20,623 nucleotides of DNA. Source: an uncultured Bacillota bacterium (GTDB taxonomy: Bacteria > Bacillota > Clostridia > Lachnospirales > Lachnospiraceae). The DNA lies in assembly GCA_958352855.1 (NCBI GenBank), contig CATWQE010000046.1, positions 1-20,623 on the forward strand. Direction: 5' to 3'. The notes below the pieces were generated by a model, which was not told the DNA's origin, did not search any database, and saw only the letters and a program-made list of their open reading frames with translations. Of the stretch, positions 14,462 through 20,411 are shown piece by piece (the first letter of the stretch is position 1; every line of letters starts with the position of its first letter). Both the position numbers and the translations under genes were made by a program.

Positions 14462-14812
14462 TTATTTTGTTTCTTTTAGTAATTCATCAGCCTCTACTCC
14501 ATAAAGATTTGCCAATTCAATCAAATTCGTTGTACTTGGGTCAGTAATACCATTTTCCCACTTAGAAACAGCCTGCCTACTGACGCCTATTGTTTCTGCT
14601 ACAAATTCCTGTGTCATTTTACAATCCACTCTGTGTTTCTTTATAACCTCCCCAAGTGTCTTTTTTCTTTCTGCTTTTTCTTTTCTTACCGGTTCTGATT
14701 TGATGTACTTTTTTAGTGCCTTTATAAGCAAATACAACACGTAAATAAATAGTATAATAATTGCAAGAAAAATGATAAGACTAACAAGCAAAGTTAAAGT
14801 TGCTATATACAT
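14462..14812 (-). CDS. Membrane-anchored XRE-family helix-turn-helix regulator
   Basis: The 116-residue protein has an N-terminal hydrophobic helix (about residues 3-32, rich in Leu/Ile), a basic linker, and a C-terminal XRE helix-turn-helix (about 50-112): LGEVIKKHRVDCKMTQEFVA, then GVSRQAVSKWENGITDPST and a closing helix ending DELLKETK. The recognition segment SRQAVSKWENG is typical of the family. A transmembrane helix in front of the DNA-binding domain is the reverse of the more usual order and would tether the regulator to the membrane. The start at 14812 has AGGAGGG upstream; the open frame to 14869 has no site. The target may be its own upstream inverted repeat or the MerR-linked genes. 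Confidence 0.8.
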   Translation of the reverse strand: MYIATLTLLVSLIIFLAIIILFIYVLYLLIKALKKYIKSEPVRKEKAERKKTLGEVIKKHRVDCKMTQEFVAETIGVSRQAVSKWENGITDPSTTNLIELANLYGVEADELLKETK

Positions 14813-14851
14813 ATTGTACCCTCCTTCCTTGCTCTTATTATAGAAGTATAT

Positions 14852-14886
14852 TAAAAGTTGCGCTACCAACTATATGTCAACTTTTA
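14852..14886. promoter_or_regulatory. Inverted repeat upstream of the XRE gene, candidate operator
   Basis: TAAAAGTTG (14852-14860) and CAACTTTTA (14878-14886) form a perfect 9-bp inverted repeat with a 17-nt gap. On the reverse strand the right arm leads into TTGACA, a consensus -35, and a TATAAT lies further downstream at about 14839-14844, too far for normal spacing with that TTGACA. The position is right for control of the XRE gene, possibly by its own product. Confidence 0.4.
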
Positions 14887-14915
14887 GGTTGCGTTTCTAT
14901 TTTGGTAACATCTGT

Positions 14916-15767
14916 TTACATCATGCTCTCCACACCATAATACCGATATATTGCTGAACCAATGTATTTGGTAATCCCTTTTCCATACTGTTTTTCTGTG
15001 GCTTCTTCCAGCCTAGAATGATTCAAATAATCTTTTGCCATTTCTAATAATAAAACTCTTGCATTATCCATTTTGAAAAGTTTCTTACAGCTTTCCCCTA
15101 ATCTTTTTACTGCTTCCATTGACATCTCTTCATCCGCATACTCCATTGCACAGGCAAATTGTTTATAAATTAAATCTATCTCATTTTTCTGCTCTGTAAG
15201 TTCTTCTCTGTTTCCTGTTGACCTCAGACTTGCCTCTACTGCTTTTTCTTTACTTCCGTATATTTTAATCAAATGTTCACATGCTCTTTCATTTTTGAAG
15301 CTTTCTGCAACAGATTCTTTAAACTTCTCAACATCTCCATAATGCTGAATAATTATTTTCTTATCCTCTTCACTCATGATTTCCAACGAATGCTGTGTTA
15401 TTTTTTGAATATCCTTATCATTAAATGCTTCAAAACTCATCTTGTCCTCTCCTTTCAATACATCAGAAATCAATTCGATAATACCGTTCAAATGATTGCG
15501 TTTCATTTCTAACATCCGTTTCTGTGCTTCAAGAATCTTACGGTTGTCACTTTCCGTATCCTTCATAATTGCTTTTATTTCCAATAAAGGAACTTCCAGT
15601 TCGCGAAAAAACATAATCTGACGTAATTTTTCCAATGAATTTTTATCATATAATCGGTATCCTGCGTCTGTTACTTTGGCAGGTTTTAGCAAATCAATTT
15701 CATCATAATATCGTAATGTTCTAATGCTGATTCCGGTCAATTCTGATACTTCTTTTACTGTTTTCAT
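14916..15767 (-). CDS. MerR-family regulator with TipAS-like ligand domain
   Basis: The 283-residue protein has the MerR winged helix at the N-terminus (MKTVKEVSELTGISIRTLRY, then GYRLYDKNSLEKLRQIMFFR), a long dimerisation helix (about 80-110) and a C-terminal TipAS-type domain of about 140 residues (Mta/TipAL group), containing HYGDVEKFKESVAESF. TipAS domains bind diverse antibiotics and the regulator then activates its own promoter and resistance genes. The start is ATG 15767, with AGGAGG just upstream. The ATG at 15788 cannot be used from the predicted promoter, since its codon overlaps the -10 (15792-15787). The gene product may also act on the hydrolase-to-flavodoxin genes to the right, but this is inference. 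A broken paralogue lies at 14070-14258. Confidence 0.85.
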   Translation of the reverse strand: MKTVKEVSELTGISIRTLRYYDEIDLLKPAKVTDAGYRLYDKNSLEKLRQIMFFRELEVPLLEIKAIMKDTESDNRKILEAQKRMLEMKRNHLNGIIELISDVLKGEDKMSFEAFNDKDIQKITQHSLEIMSEEDKKIIIQHYGDVEKFKESVAESFKNERACEHLIKIYGSKEKAVEASLRSTGNREELTEQKNEIDLIYKQFACAMEYADEEMSMEAVKRLGESCKKLFKMDNARVLLLEMAKDYLNHSRLEEATEKQYGKGITKYIGSAIYRYYGVESMM

Positions 15768-15786
15768 GGCTCCTCCTTTCCCTTTC

Positions 15787-15817
15787 ATCCTAAACCATTA
15801 CGTTACTGGAGAGTCAA
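15787..15817 (-). promoter_or_regulatory. MerR-type promoter with 19-bp spacer
   Basis: TTGACT (15817-15812) and TAGGAT (15792-15787) are separated by 19 bp, the hallmark of promoters that MerR proteins activate by twisting the DNA. The spacer begins CTCC, as in operators of drug-sensing MerR proteins, though the dyad is imperfect. Transcription would start near 15780, leaving a very short leader before the ATG at 15767. Self-activation is the natural reading. Confidence 0.6.
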
Positions 15818-15835
15818 GATATTTATTAAAAAAGA

Positions 15836-15863
15836 ACAGACAGTCACATCAAAAACTGTCTGT
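15836..15863 (-). terminator. Terminator of the hydrolase gene, repeat hairpin copy 3
   Basis: ACAGACAGT (15836-15844) pairs with ACTGTCTGT (15855-15863), a 9-bp stem with the same 10-nt loop as copy 1, followed on the reverse strand by TCTTTTTTAAT. It lies 17 nt past the stop of the hydrolase gene (15880) and upstream of the MerR promoter. Confidence 0.75.
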
Positions 15864-15879
15864 CATAACCTGAAAATTA

Positions 15880-16479
15880 TCAAATACGATGTCTTAGCCA
15901 ATCATCCAAAAATTCCATTTGTTCCTTTGTATGAAACCAGTGTTCTCCATTCTCCATCATAGTAAGAACCGCACCGATTTTATCTACAAACCTGGACATG
16001 GTATCATAAGAAGTTAAATTATCCTTTGTTCCAAACAAAATATTTGTGGAAATCTTCCACTCAACAGGATTTTCCCTCACATAGCATAAATACTCCCAAG
16101 ATAATGTTTCCCCGAACTCTGTTGCTATTTCTTTTCTGTCACAAAGCTGGGCTTCTGTAACGCCTGCCCATCCCATCATATTGCCAATCAATTTTTCCAT
16201 ATTTACAATGGGAGAGATGAACAATGCTTTTTCTATCTTTTTATTCTGTAAAGCGTTCATTGCAAAGAATGCGCCAATGCTATTTGCGATAACCGTCACA
16301 GAGTCATATTTTCCACATAAAGCATCAAAGAGAACAGGAAACTCCTCTTTCGCTTCCCATGGCGTTTTCGAATGATAGTCCATACCAAATACATCGTATC
16401 CACTACAAATTGCTTTATAATGTTCTGCTTCCTTGGCATTTCCATTTTTCCCATGTATATATAAAATTGCTTTTTTCAA
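15880..16479 (-). CDS. Small alpha/beta hydrolase
   Basis: The protein (199 residues from a TTG start) is a compact alpha/beta-hydrolase: oxyanion-region LYIHGKNGN near the N-terminus, nucleophile Ser67 in ANSIGA, Asp153 in FGTKDNLT and His180 in GEHWF, a complete catalytic triad in the normal order. It resembles esterase-like hydrolases of the RBBP9/YdeN size class, and the substrate is unknown. The TTG at 16479 is 8 nt after GAGG; a GTG at 16488 overlaps that site and is less likely. It follows the MBL gene after about 70 bp on the same strand and has its own terminator, so it may end the operon that starts with the flavodoxin gene. Confidence 0.78.
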   Translation of the reverse strand: MKKAILYIHGKNGNAKEAEHYKAICSGYDVFGMDYHSKTPWEAKEEFPVLFDALCGKYDSVTVIANSIGAFFAMNALQNKKIEKALFISPIVNMEKLIGNMMGWAGVTEAQLCDRKEIATEFGETLSWEYLCYVRENPVEWKISTNILFGTKDNLTSYDTMSRFVDKIGAVLTMMENGEHWFHTKEQMEFLDDWLRHRI

Positions 16480-16549
16480 ACATATCACCTCTATAAGTTC
16501 AATCCGTTTTATTGCTTACTATACAAACAGAACTTTACTTTCTAAAACA

Positions 16550-17344
16550 TTAAATTTCAACACTTTCACCACAATACAGATAGTGTAGATTACTCATTTG
16601 ACGTGATAAATAGTCAAATGCTTTTTTGCCTGTACAATGACAAGTATAAAACGTAGTATCTTTATATTTCTGAAGTTCTGTTATCATTTCATTTAACAAT
16701 TCTTTTGACACTGTTTTCTTTGTGAATGGATTGAACAAATGAAAACCTCCAATGCAAAAATCAGGTTTATACTTTTCTGCTTCTTCCATTATATTGACAA
16801 CACCAGTGTGTCCACATCCCATAATAAGTACTACTTTATTTTCTGAAATAATCAAATTTTGCTCATGTCTAAAATTATCTTTTCCATTTTCACCGTAAAG
16901 AGCATCATTCGCAGAAGAATAGCATTTATTTGTTTTACTCACTGTAAACAGCGATAATTCATCATCTATTTTATAATTGCCATCCAACAGTATCACCTGT
17001 CTGTTTGACTTAAGTTTACTATCAATTCCAACGGGGGTTTTAAAAAATAAAGTTTTGCTGTAATGTGGTTCAAAAGCCTCTTTTTGTACATAAATCTTAG
17101 CGAAAGAATTGACCTCTAAAAACTTTTTCAAAGCGCCTCCATGATCAAAGTGCCCATGTGAAATAATAACCGTATCCACCTTTGAAACATCAATATTTCT
17201 TCTAACAGCATTGTCAAATAATGTATCGTCGGAGCCTAAATCAAATAAAATTTTATGTGTCTTTGTTTCGATATAAAGTGATAGCCCATGTTTTGCCTTA
17301 CAATCTGACTTCGTTCTATTTTCTACCAATGATATAATTTTCAT
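16550..17344 (-). CDS. MBL-fold metallohydrolase (COG1237-like)
   Basis: The 264-residue protein has the metallo-beta-lactamase fold metal site HGHFDHGG (His63, His65, Asp67, His68), His179 in MGCGHTG and His202 in GGFHLF, plus His236 in the late CHCTGKKAFDYL segment. The start VENRTKSDCKAKHGLSLYIE and the CHCTG motif are typical of the group often labelled as dihydropterin-related MBL hydrolases, of uncertain substrate. All the usual ligands are present, so it should be active, probably with a two-metal centre. GAGG lies 8 nt before the ATG. It lies 23 bp after the TfoX_N gene and is probably co-transcribed with it. Confidence 0.83.
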   Translation of the reverse strand: MKIISLVENRTKSDCKAKHGLSLYIETKTHKILFDLGSDDTLFDNAVRRNIDVSKVDTVIISHGHFDHGGALKKFLEVNSFAKIYVQKEAFEPHYSKTLFFKTPVGIDSKLKSNRQVILLDGNYKIDDELSLFTVSKTNKCYSSANDALYGENGKDNFRHEQNLIISENKVVLIMGCGHTGVVNIMEEAEKYKPDFCIGGFHLFNPFTKKTVSKELLNEMITELQKYKDTTFYTCHCTGKKAFDYLSRQMSNLHYLYCGESVEI

Positions 17345-17367
17345 AAACTAACCTCTAGGCACAGTAA

Positions 17368-17688
17368 TCATTTCTTCTTTTTCGGTTTTGGATTTGGCAG
17401 CTCATCATACATAGCGTTAAATAATTCTGCTAAAAATTCCTTATTATCAACTTCATCTACCAGCAACATTTTTTTTGCTCCCTCATAAGGTAATTCATAC
17501 GAAGCTGTCGGCATGTAACTAATTGCAGATTTCACTGGTTTGACAAGCAATCTGTCATCATAGACACCACCTATAATCTTCCCATGATAGTAAATAATAA
17601 ATTCCCCCATCATAGCGCGATAAGTAATTTCTTCTAACTCAGATAACTGCCCTAAAATAAACTCTAAGTATTCCTTGCTTGATGCCAT
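17368..17688 (-). CDS. TfoX N-terminal domain protein
   Basis: This 106-residue protein consists of a single TfoX_N domain: ITYRAMMGEFIIYYHGKIIG, then DDRLLVKP and an amphipathic C-terminal helix, ending in a lysine tail KPKKKK. In proteobacteria TfoX regulates competence, but stand-alone TfoX_N proteins in Firmicutes have no established role and are not expected to do that. It often sits near GyrI-like and MerR-type genes, as here. GGAGG is 4 nt from the ATG. It lies 22 bp after the GyrI-like gene. Confidence 0.8.
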   Translation of the reverse strand: MASSKEYLEFILGQLSELEEITYRAMMGEFIIYYHGKIIGGVYDDRLLVKPVKSAISYMPTASYELPYEGAKKMLLVDEVDNKEFLAELFNAMYDELPNPKPKKKK

Positions 17689-17710
17689 ATTTCCTCCCCC
17701 AGTTTAAAGT

Positions 17711-18340
17711 CTACGCCTTTCTAATCGGATGTCTAATAACAGTTTTCCATTTTTCCGGAGCAACCTTTCTTGCATCGGACATATAGATTTCGTGATGCAA
17801 TCTTTCCTTGTTCATATCATTAACATATCCATTCTGCTCCAAATAAGTGTCCATAAGTGCAACAGTCCCAGGCTCATTATCAAATGACCCTAAATGCATA
17901 ATCTGAACACACAACCCTTCATCAATCGTAAGATATTCTGCTGGCGAACAATCAAGTTTCTTCTTTTTCGTTGCTGTTTCTACTGCCCACTCAAAGTCCT
18001 CTTTGGAAACAAAATCTGGCAAACGAATAACAGAAATCCAGTTAAAGGCAGCTTTATTTGCATAATCCACACCCTCAACATCCTCTTGCCACCAAAACCC
18101 TTCAAGCGGCGGAACAACATATTCAAAGAATCCTTCAATTTTATAATCCGTCTTATAGCTCATCTTTAATGTGTATGCAACAGCATATAATACACTGATT
18201 GCCTGCTGATAGGCACCGCCTTCTTCGTTGGGATTGCCCTTGCCTCTGACAGCAATATAATTCGCCTTCGGGACATTTACAATCTCAGGTTTGTTCTTCG
18301 GCATATAAAATTCCATTTTATATAGAATATCCCATATCAT
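17711..18340 (-). CDS. GyrI-like small-molecule-binding domain protein
   Basis: The protein (209 residues from 18340) matches the GyrI-like/effector-binding family: FYMPKNKPEIVNVPKANYIA, then VRGKGNPNEEGGAYQQAISV, and a C-terminal half with MHLGSFDNEPGTVALMDTYL and ERLHHEIYMSDARKV. Such domains bind hydrophobic drug-like molecules; some members hydrolyse cyclopropanoid toxins, which need specific acidic residues that I cannot confirm. The start is uncertain. ATG 18340 gives MIWDILYKMEFYMPKNKPEI, like the usual family N-terminus, and overlaps the flavodoxin gene by 23 bp. ATG 18316, one base after the flavodoxin stop, is the alternative. Neither has a strong binding site, so translation is probably coupled to the flavodoxin gene. 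The longer open frame to 18442 lies inside the flavodoxin gene and is not supported. Confidence 0.78.
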   Translation of the reverse strand: MIWDILYKMEFYMPKNKPEIVNVPKANYIAVRGKGNPNEEGGAYQQAISVLYAVAYTLKMSYKTDYKIEGFFEYVVPPLEGFWWQEDVEGVDYANKAAFNWISVIRLPDFVSKEDFEWAVETATKKKKLDCSPAEYLTIDEGLCVQIMHLGSFDNEPGTVALMDTYLEQNGYVNDMNKERLHHEIYMSDARKVAPEKWKTVIRHPIRKA

Positions 18341-18851
18341 AAGCCTTTCTGAAAACACTTTGATCCTTGACCAGTCCGGCCTCCATAACATTTGCAGCAT
18401 ATATTTTTCCTGCAATCTTGTATTCTTCCAGATGCTCCACAAAACCTTCTAAATCCCCCAGAGACCTTTCGATAATGTCTGAACCAAGACCTGCTGAAAT
18501 AATGTAATAAACATCTTTTTTGCCCAAGTGCTGCCAAATAGGATAGGTACGGTCAATAAATGTCTTCATCTGGGCACTGATTCCATAAAAATATACCGGA
18601 GTTGCCAGGACAAGCACATCTGCTTTTTGAAACATTCTGAGTATTTCAGCCATATCATCCTTTAATACACAGGTTCCTCCATTTTTCATACAGCAGTCAC
18701 AAGCTCTGCAAAAACCTATATTTTGTTCCATAATACGTATAAGTTTTACCTGATGTCCCTTTTCCTCTGCCCCTTTTTTAAACTGTTCACACAAAATTTG
18801 TGAATTTCCATTTTTTCTGGGAGAGCTTGAAATAATCAATACATTTTTCAT
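18318..18851 (-). CDS. Flavodoxin-fold NAD(P)H-dependent FMN reductase
   Basis: The 177-residue protein starts MKNVLIISSSPRKNGNSQIL; SSSPRKNGNS is the FMN phosphate-binding loop of the flavodoxin-like reductases. The cysteine cluster CRACDCCMKNGGTC (about 49-62) followed by KDDM, and the flavin-contact segment LATPVYFYGISAQMKTFIDR, are typical of the iron-sulfur-flavoprotein-like/NADPH-dependent FMN reductase group. It is a cytoplasmic electron carrier or quinone/xenobiotic reductase. The ATG at 18851 has AAGGGAAA upstream; a TTG at 18875 extends it by eight residues without a better site. It is the first gene of a likely operon with the GyrI-like, TfoX_N and MBL genes. Confidence 0.85.
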   Translation of the reverse strand: MKNVLIISSSPRKNGNSQILCEQFKKGAEEKGHQVKLIRIMEQNIGFCRACDCCMKNGGTCVLKDDMAEILRMFQKADVLVLATPVYFYGISAQMKTFIDRTYPIWQHLGKKDVYYIISAGLGSDIIERSLGDLEGFVEHLEEYKIAGKIYAANVMEAGLVKDQSVFRKAYDMGYSI

Positions 18852-18889
18852 TGGTTTCCCTTTCTTAACTTCCAATCTGTTTATTTCTC

Positions 18890-18898
18890 ATAATATCA
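18890..18898 (-). promoter_or_regulatory. Extended -10 promoter of the flavodoxin operon
   Basis: TGATATTAT on the reverse strand (TATTAT at 18895-18890) lies about 39 nt before the ATG at 18851. TGTAAA about 16 nt upstream is a weak -35. It falls between the 41-bp repeat and the flavodoxin gene. Confidence 0.4.
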
Positions 18899-18931
18899 TA
18901 CTTTGTAATTATTTACACCCTTATAATCACA

Positions 18932-18972
18932 AAAATGGCGCAGATAATGTTTCCACTATCTACGCCATTTCT
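18932..18972 (-). terminator. 41-bp repeat hairpin, copy 1; terminator of the sigma/anti-sigma genes
   Basis: AAATGGCG and CGCCATTT flank AGATA/TATCT with one C-A mismatch, giving a long stem with a 10-nt loop, followed on the reverse strand by TTTTTG. It is identical to 20228-20268 except at one base (T at 18959, C at 20255). It ends the leftward anti-sigma transcript. The 127 bp between it and the anti-sigma stop contain no gene that I can support. Confidence 0.65.
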
Positions 18973-19023
18973 ACAATCTCTTCTTGAACTATTTACTCCA
19001 TTTCAATACTCCCAAGCACTTTT

Positions 19024-19048
19024 TAATGGAACATTAGCAGTTCCATTA
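19024..19048. repeat. Hairpin-forming inverted repeat
   Basis: TAATGGAAC (19024-19032) and GTTCCATTA (19040-19048) form a perfect 9-bp stem with a 7-nt loop between the anti-sigma stop and its terminator. It lacks a T-run on the reverse strand, so is not itself a good terminator in that direction. It may protect the mRNA 3' end or be a remnant of a small element. Confidence 0.4.
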
Positions 19049-19100
19049 GAATGATACCTTCACCATTGCCATTCAAAGTTTCCTGACTCCACTGCACACC

Positions 19101-19688
19101 TTATTTTATTTTCTCATCTATCAGTTCTCCATTTTCGATCACAACTATTCTGTCTTTAAATTCTAGTATCCACTGATGTGGTTCTCCACTTCTATTGCTC
19201 TCTCCTTCTAAACGAACTATATTTTTATCATTTTCCCATATATTTCGCGCGTACATAACCTTCAAACTAGATTTGTTTTTATCTGTTGTCCCCGAAAAAT
19301 TTAGCTCATATCCTGGTTTCCCTTGCATTGTAAGATAAGCTGTATCCCCTTGAACCCCATAGTTTAAAATAACATTTTCATACATTGCTACGCCATGTGT
19401 CAAGTGAAAACCAACTCCCATAAGAACTCCCGACAAAATAAACGTTCCAACGAATATACCTAATGCTTTTCTTCTGTTTTTTTTCTTGATTTTCTTAATC
19501 AAACTTACATCTTCAATTTCTTCCTTTGTTATCACTGAAAAATTGTCAGTCCCATCTGTCATTTCTTGATAGTACTTTTGACATTCTTCACAATTTTTCA
19601 AGTGTTTTTCAATTTCTTGATTACTCTCTTGGCTTGTCAATCCATCAATATACAGAGGTAACAAATCTCTAATCATTTCACATTTCAT
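19101..19688 (-). CDS. Zinc-finger anti-sigma factor
   Basis: The 195-residue protein has an N-terminal zinc-binding anti-sigma domain (Cys3, then His29-Cys33-Cys36 in HLKNCEEC), a linker, one transmembrane helix (about 74-96) and a C-terminal extracytoplasmic domain of about 100 residues, including YELNFSGTTDKNKSSLKVMY. This is the layout of membrane anti-sigma factors that hold an ECF sigma factor inactive until an envelope signal releases it. The HxxxCxxC motif is complete. Its start overlaps the sigma gene by 11 bp, and a good site (AAAGGAG) lies 7 nt before the ATG at 19688. The outer domain is not a family I recognise, so the signal is unknown. Confidence 0.88.
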   Translation of the reverse strand: MKCEMIRDLLPLYIDGLTSQESNQEIEKHLKNCEECQKYYQEMTDGTDNFSVITKEEIEDVSLIKKIKKKNRRKALGIFVGTFILSGVLMGVGFHLTHGVAMYENVILNYGVQGDTAYLTMQGKPGYELNFSGTTDKNKSSLKVMYARNIWENDKNIVRLEGESNRSGEPHQWILEFKDRIVVIENGELIDEKIK

Positions 19689-20163
19689 GGTTACTCTCCT
19701 TTCTTATTCTTTGCTTTCCACGATAAAAAGTCACTCTTGCCCAATTTTCATCTTTACCCATAATTTCTCCGATTTCTTTAAATGTAAAATCGGCATTTAA
19801 TCTCAAATACATAACTTCTCTCACCGGCTCTTCCAACAAATGAAGTTTTTTATACAACTCTATTACTTCCATTTTCTGTATTGCCGAATTTTCTGTAATT
19901 TTCTGATAAGTAGTTTCTTCTACATATTCTGCCACTACTTCTCTATCTTTCTTTTTTAGTTCTTTATACCATAAATGCTTTGCAATGGAACATAACCATA
20001 CATAGATCTTACAATCACCACGAAAACTATCAATAGATTTTAGGGCTTGAAAAAAAGTTTCTTGTGTGAGTTCTTCGCTTAAATGTGCATCATGGCAAAG
20101 ACTAAATAAATATTTATATACTTGTGGCATATATTTTCGATAGATTTCTATCATCTCTTCCAT
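19678..20163 (-). CDS. ECF-type RNA polymerase sigma factor
   Basis: This 161-residue ECF sigma factor has region 2 (about 8-75) with LTQETFFQALKSIDSFRGDC, and region 4 (about 108-158) with LEEPVREVMYLRLNADFTFK, EIGEIMGKDENWARVTFYRG and a basic tail KQRIRKE. Regions 1 and 3 are missing, as normal for the class. AGGAGGG precedes the ATG at 20163. It forms a two-gene operon with its anti-sigma factor and is preceded by an ECF-like promoter, so it probably directs its own transcription. The regulon cannot be read from this window. Confidence 0.9.
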   Translation of the reverse strand: MEEMIEIYRKYMPQVYKYLFSLCHDAHLSEELTQETFFQALKSIDSFRGDCKIYVWLCSIAKHLWYKELKKKDREVVAEYVEETTYQKITENSAIQKMEVIELYKKLHLLEEPVREVMYLRLNADFTFKEIGEIMGKDENWARVTFYRGKQRIRKESNHEM

Positions 20164-20185
20164 ACTCTACCCTCCTTTCCTATAT

Positions 20186-20211
20186 GTACTTTACAAATAT
20201 CTTTCGTTACA
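20186..20211 (-). promoter_or_regulatory. Candidate ECF autoregulatory promoter
   Basis: TGTAAC (20211-20206) with GTAC (20189-20186) after a 16-nt spacer resembles ECF promoters of Firmicutes, whose -35 is an AAC motif (TGAAAC or TGTAAC) with a short -10 such as CGTA or CGTC. It lies about 20 nt before the start codon region. No good housekeeping promoter is seen here. The expected transcript start is close to 20180. Confidence 0.5.
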
Positions 20212-20227
20212 AATTTTTTTAATTTTT

Positions 20228-20268
20228 AAAATGGCGCAGATAATGTTTCCACTACCTACGCCATTTCT
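20228..20268 (-). terminator. 41-bp repeat hairpin, copy 2; terminator for the recombinase gene
   Basis: This copy of the 18932-18972 repeat differs at one base, which also spoils one stem pair. On the reverse strand it is followed by CCATTTTAAAAATT, a weaker T-run than copy 1. It lies past the 3' end of the leftward tyrosine recombinase gene and just upstream of the ECF promoter. Confidence 0.6.
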
Positions 20269-20411
20269 CATTACTTCTTTAAAATCATATATTCTATTGT
20301 GAGATTTTCTCTCAAATTATTTCTGCACAATATTTATATCTACTCGAAAATGTTGATTTTACGCTGTTTTTCGCTATCTATCTTCTGATTTACTCCATTT
20401 TTACTCCAATT
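20269..20411. other. Non-coding spacer left of the recombinase gene, possible attachment-site region
   Basis: No gene, tRNA or convincing hairpin was found apart from a small TGAGA/TCTCA repeat (about 20301-20315). An 8-nt unit, TTTACTCC/TTTTACTCC, is repeated near 20390-20407. A similar TTTACTCCATTT occurs at 18992. Integrative elements often carry their attachment site next to the integrase, so this is the first place to look for an element end; I cannot identify a core. Confidence 0.3.

Noticed and set aside
18316..18340. GyrI-like gene thought to be truncated at its 5' end by fusion to the flavodoxin gene
   Set aside because: Starting at ATG 18340 restores a family-like N-terminus through a 23-bp overlap, so no truncation is needed.
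18341..18442. N-terminal extension of the GyrI-like protein to 18442
   Set aside because: It is the shadow of the flavodoxin gene in another frame and does not resemble the family N-terminus.
19027..19100. In-frame extension of the anti-sigma factor by reading through its TAA (about 24 codons)
   Set aside because: No readthrough signal is seen and the extra residues show no domain; a normal stop is the simpler reading.
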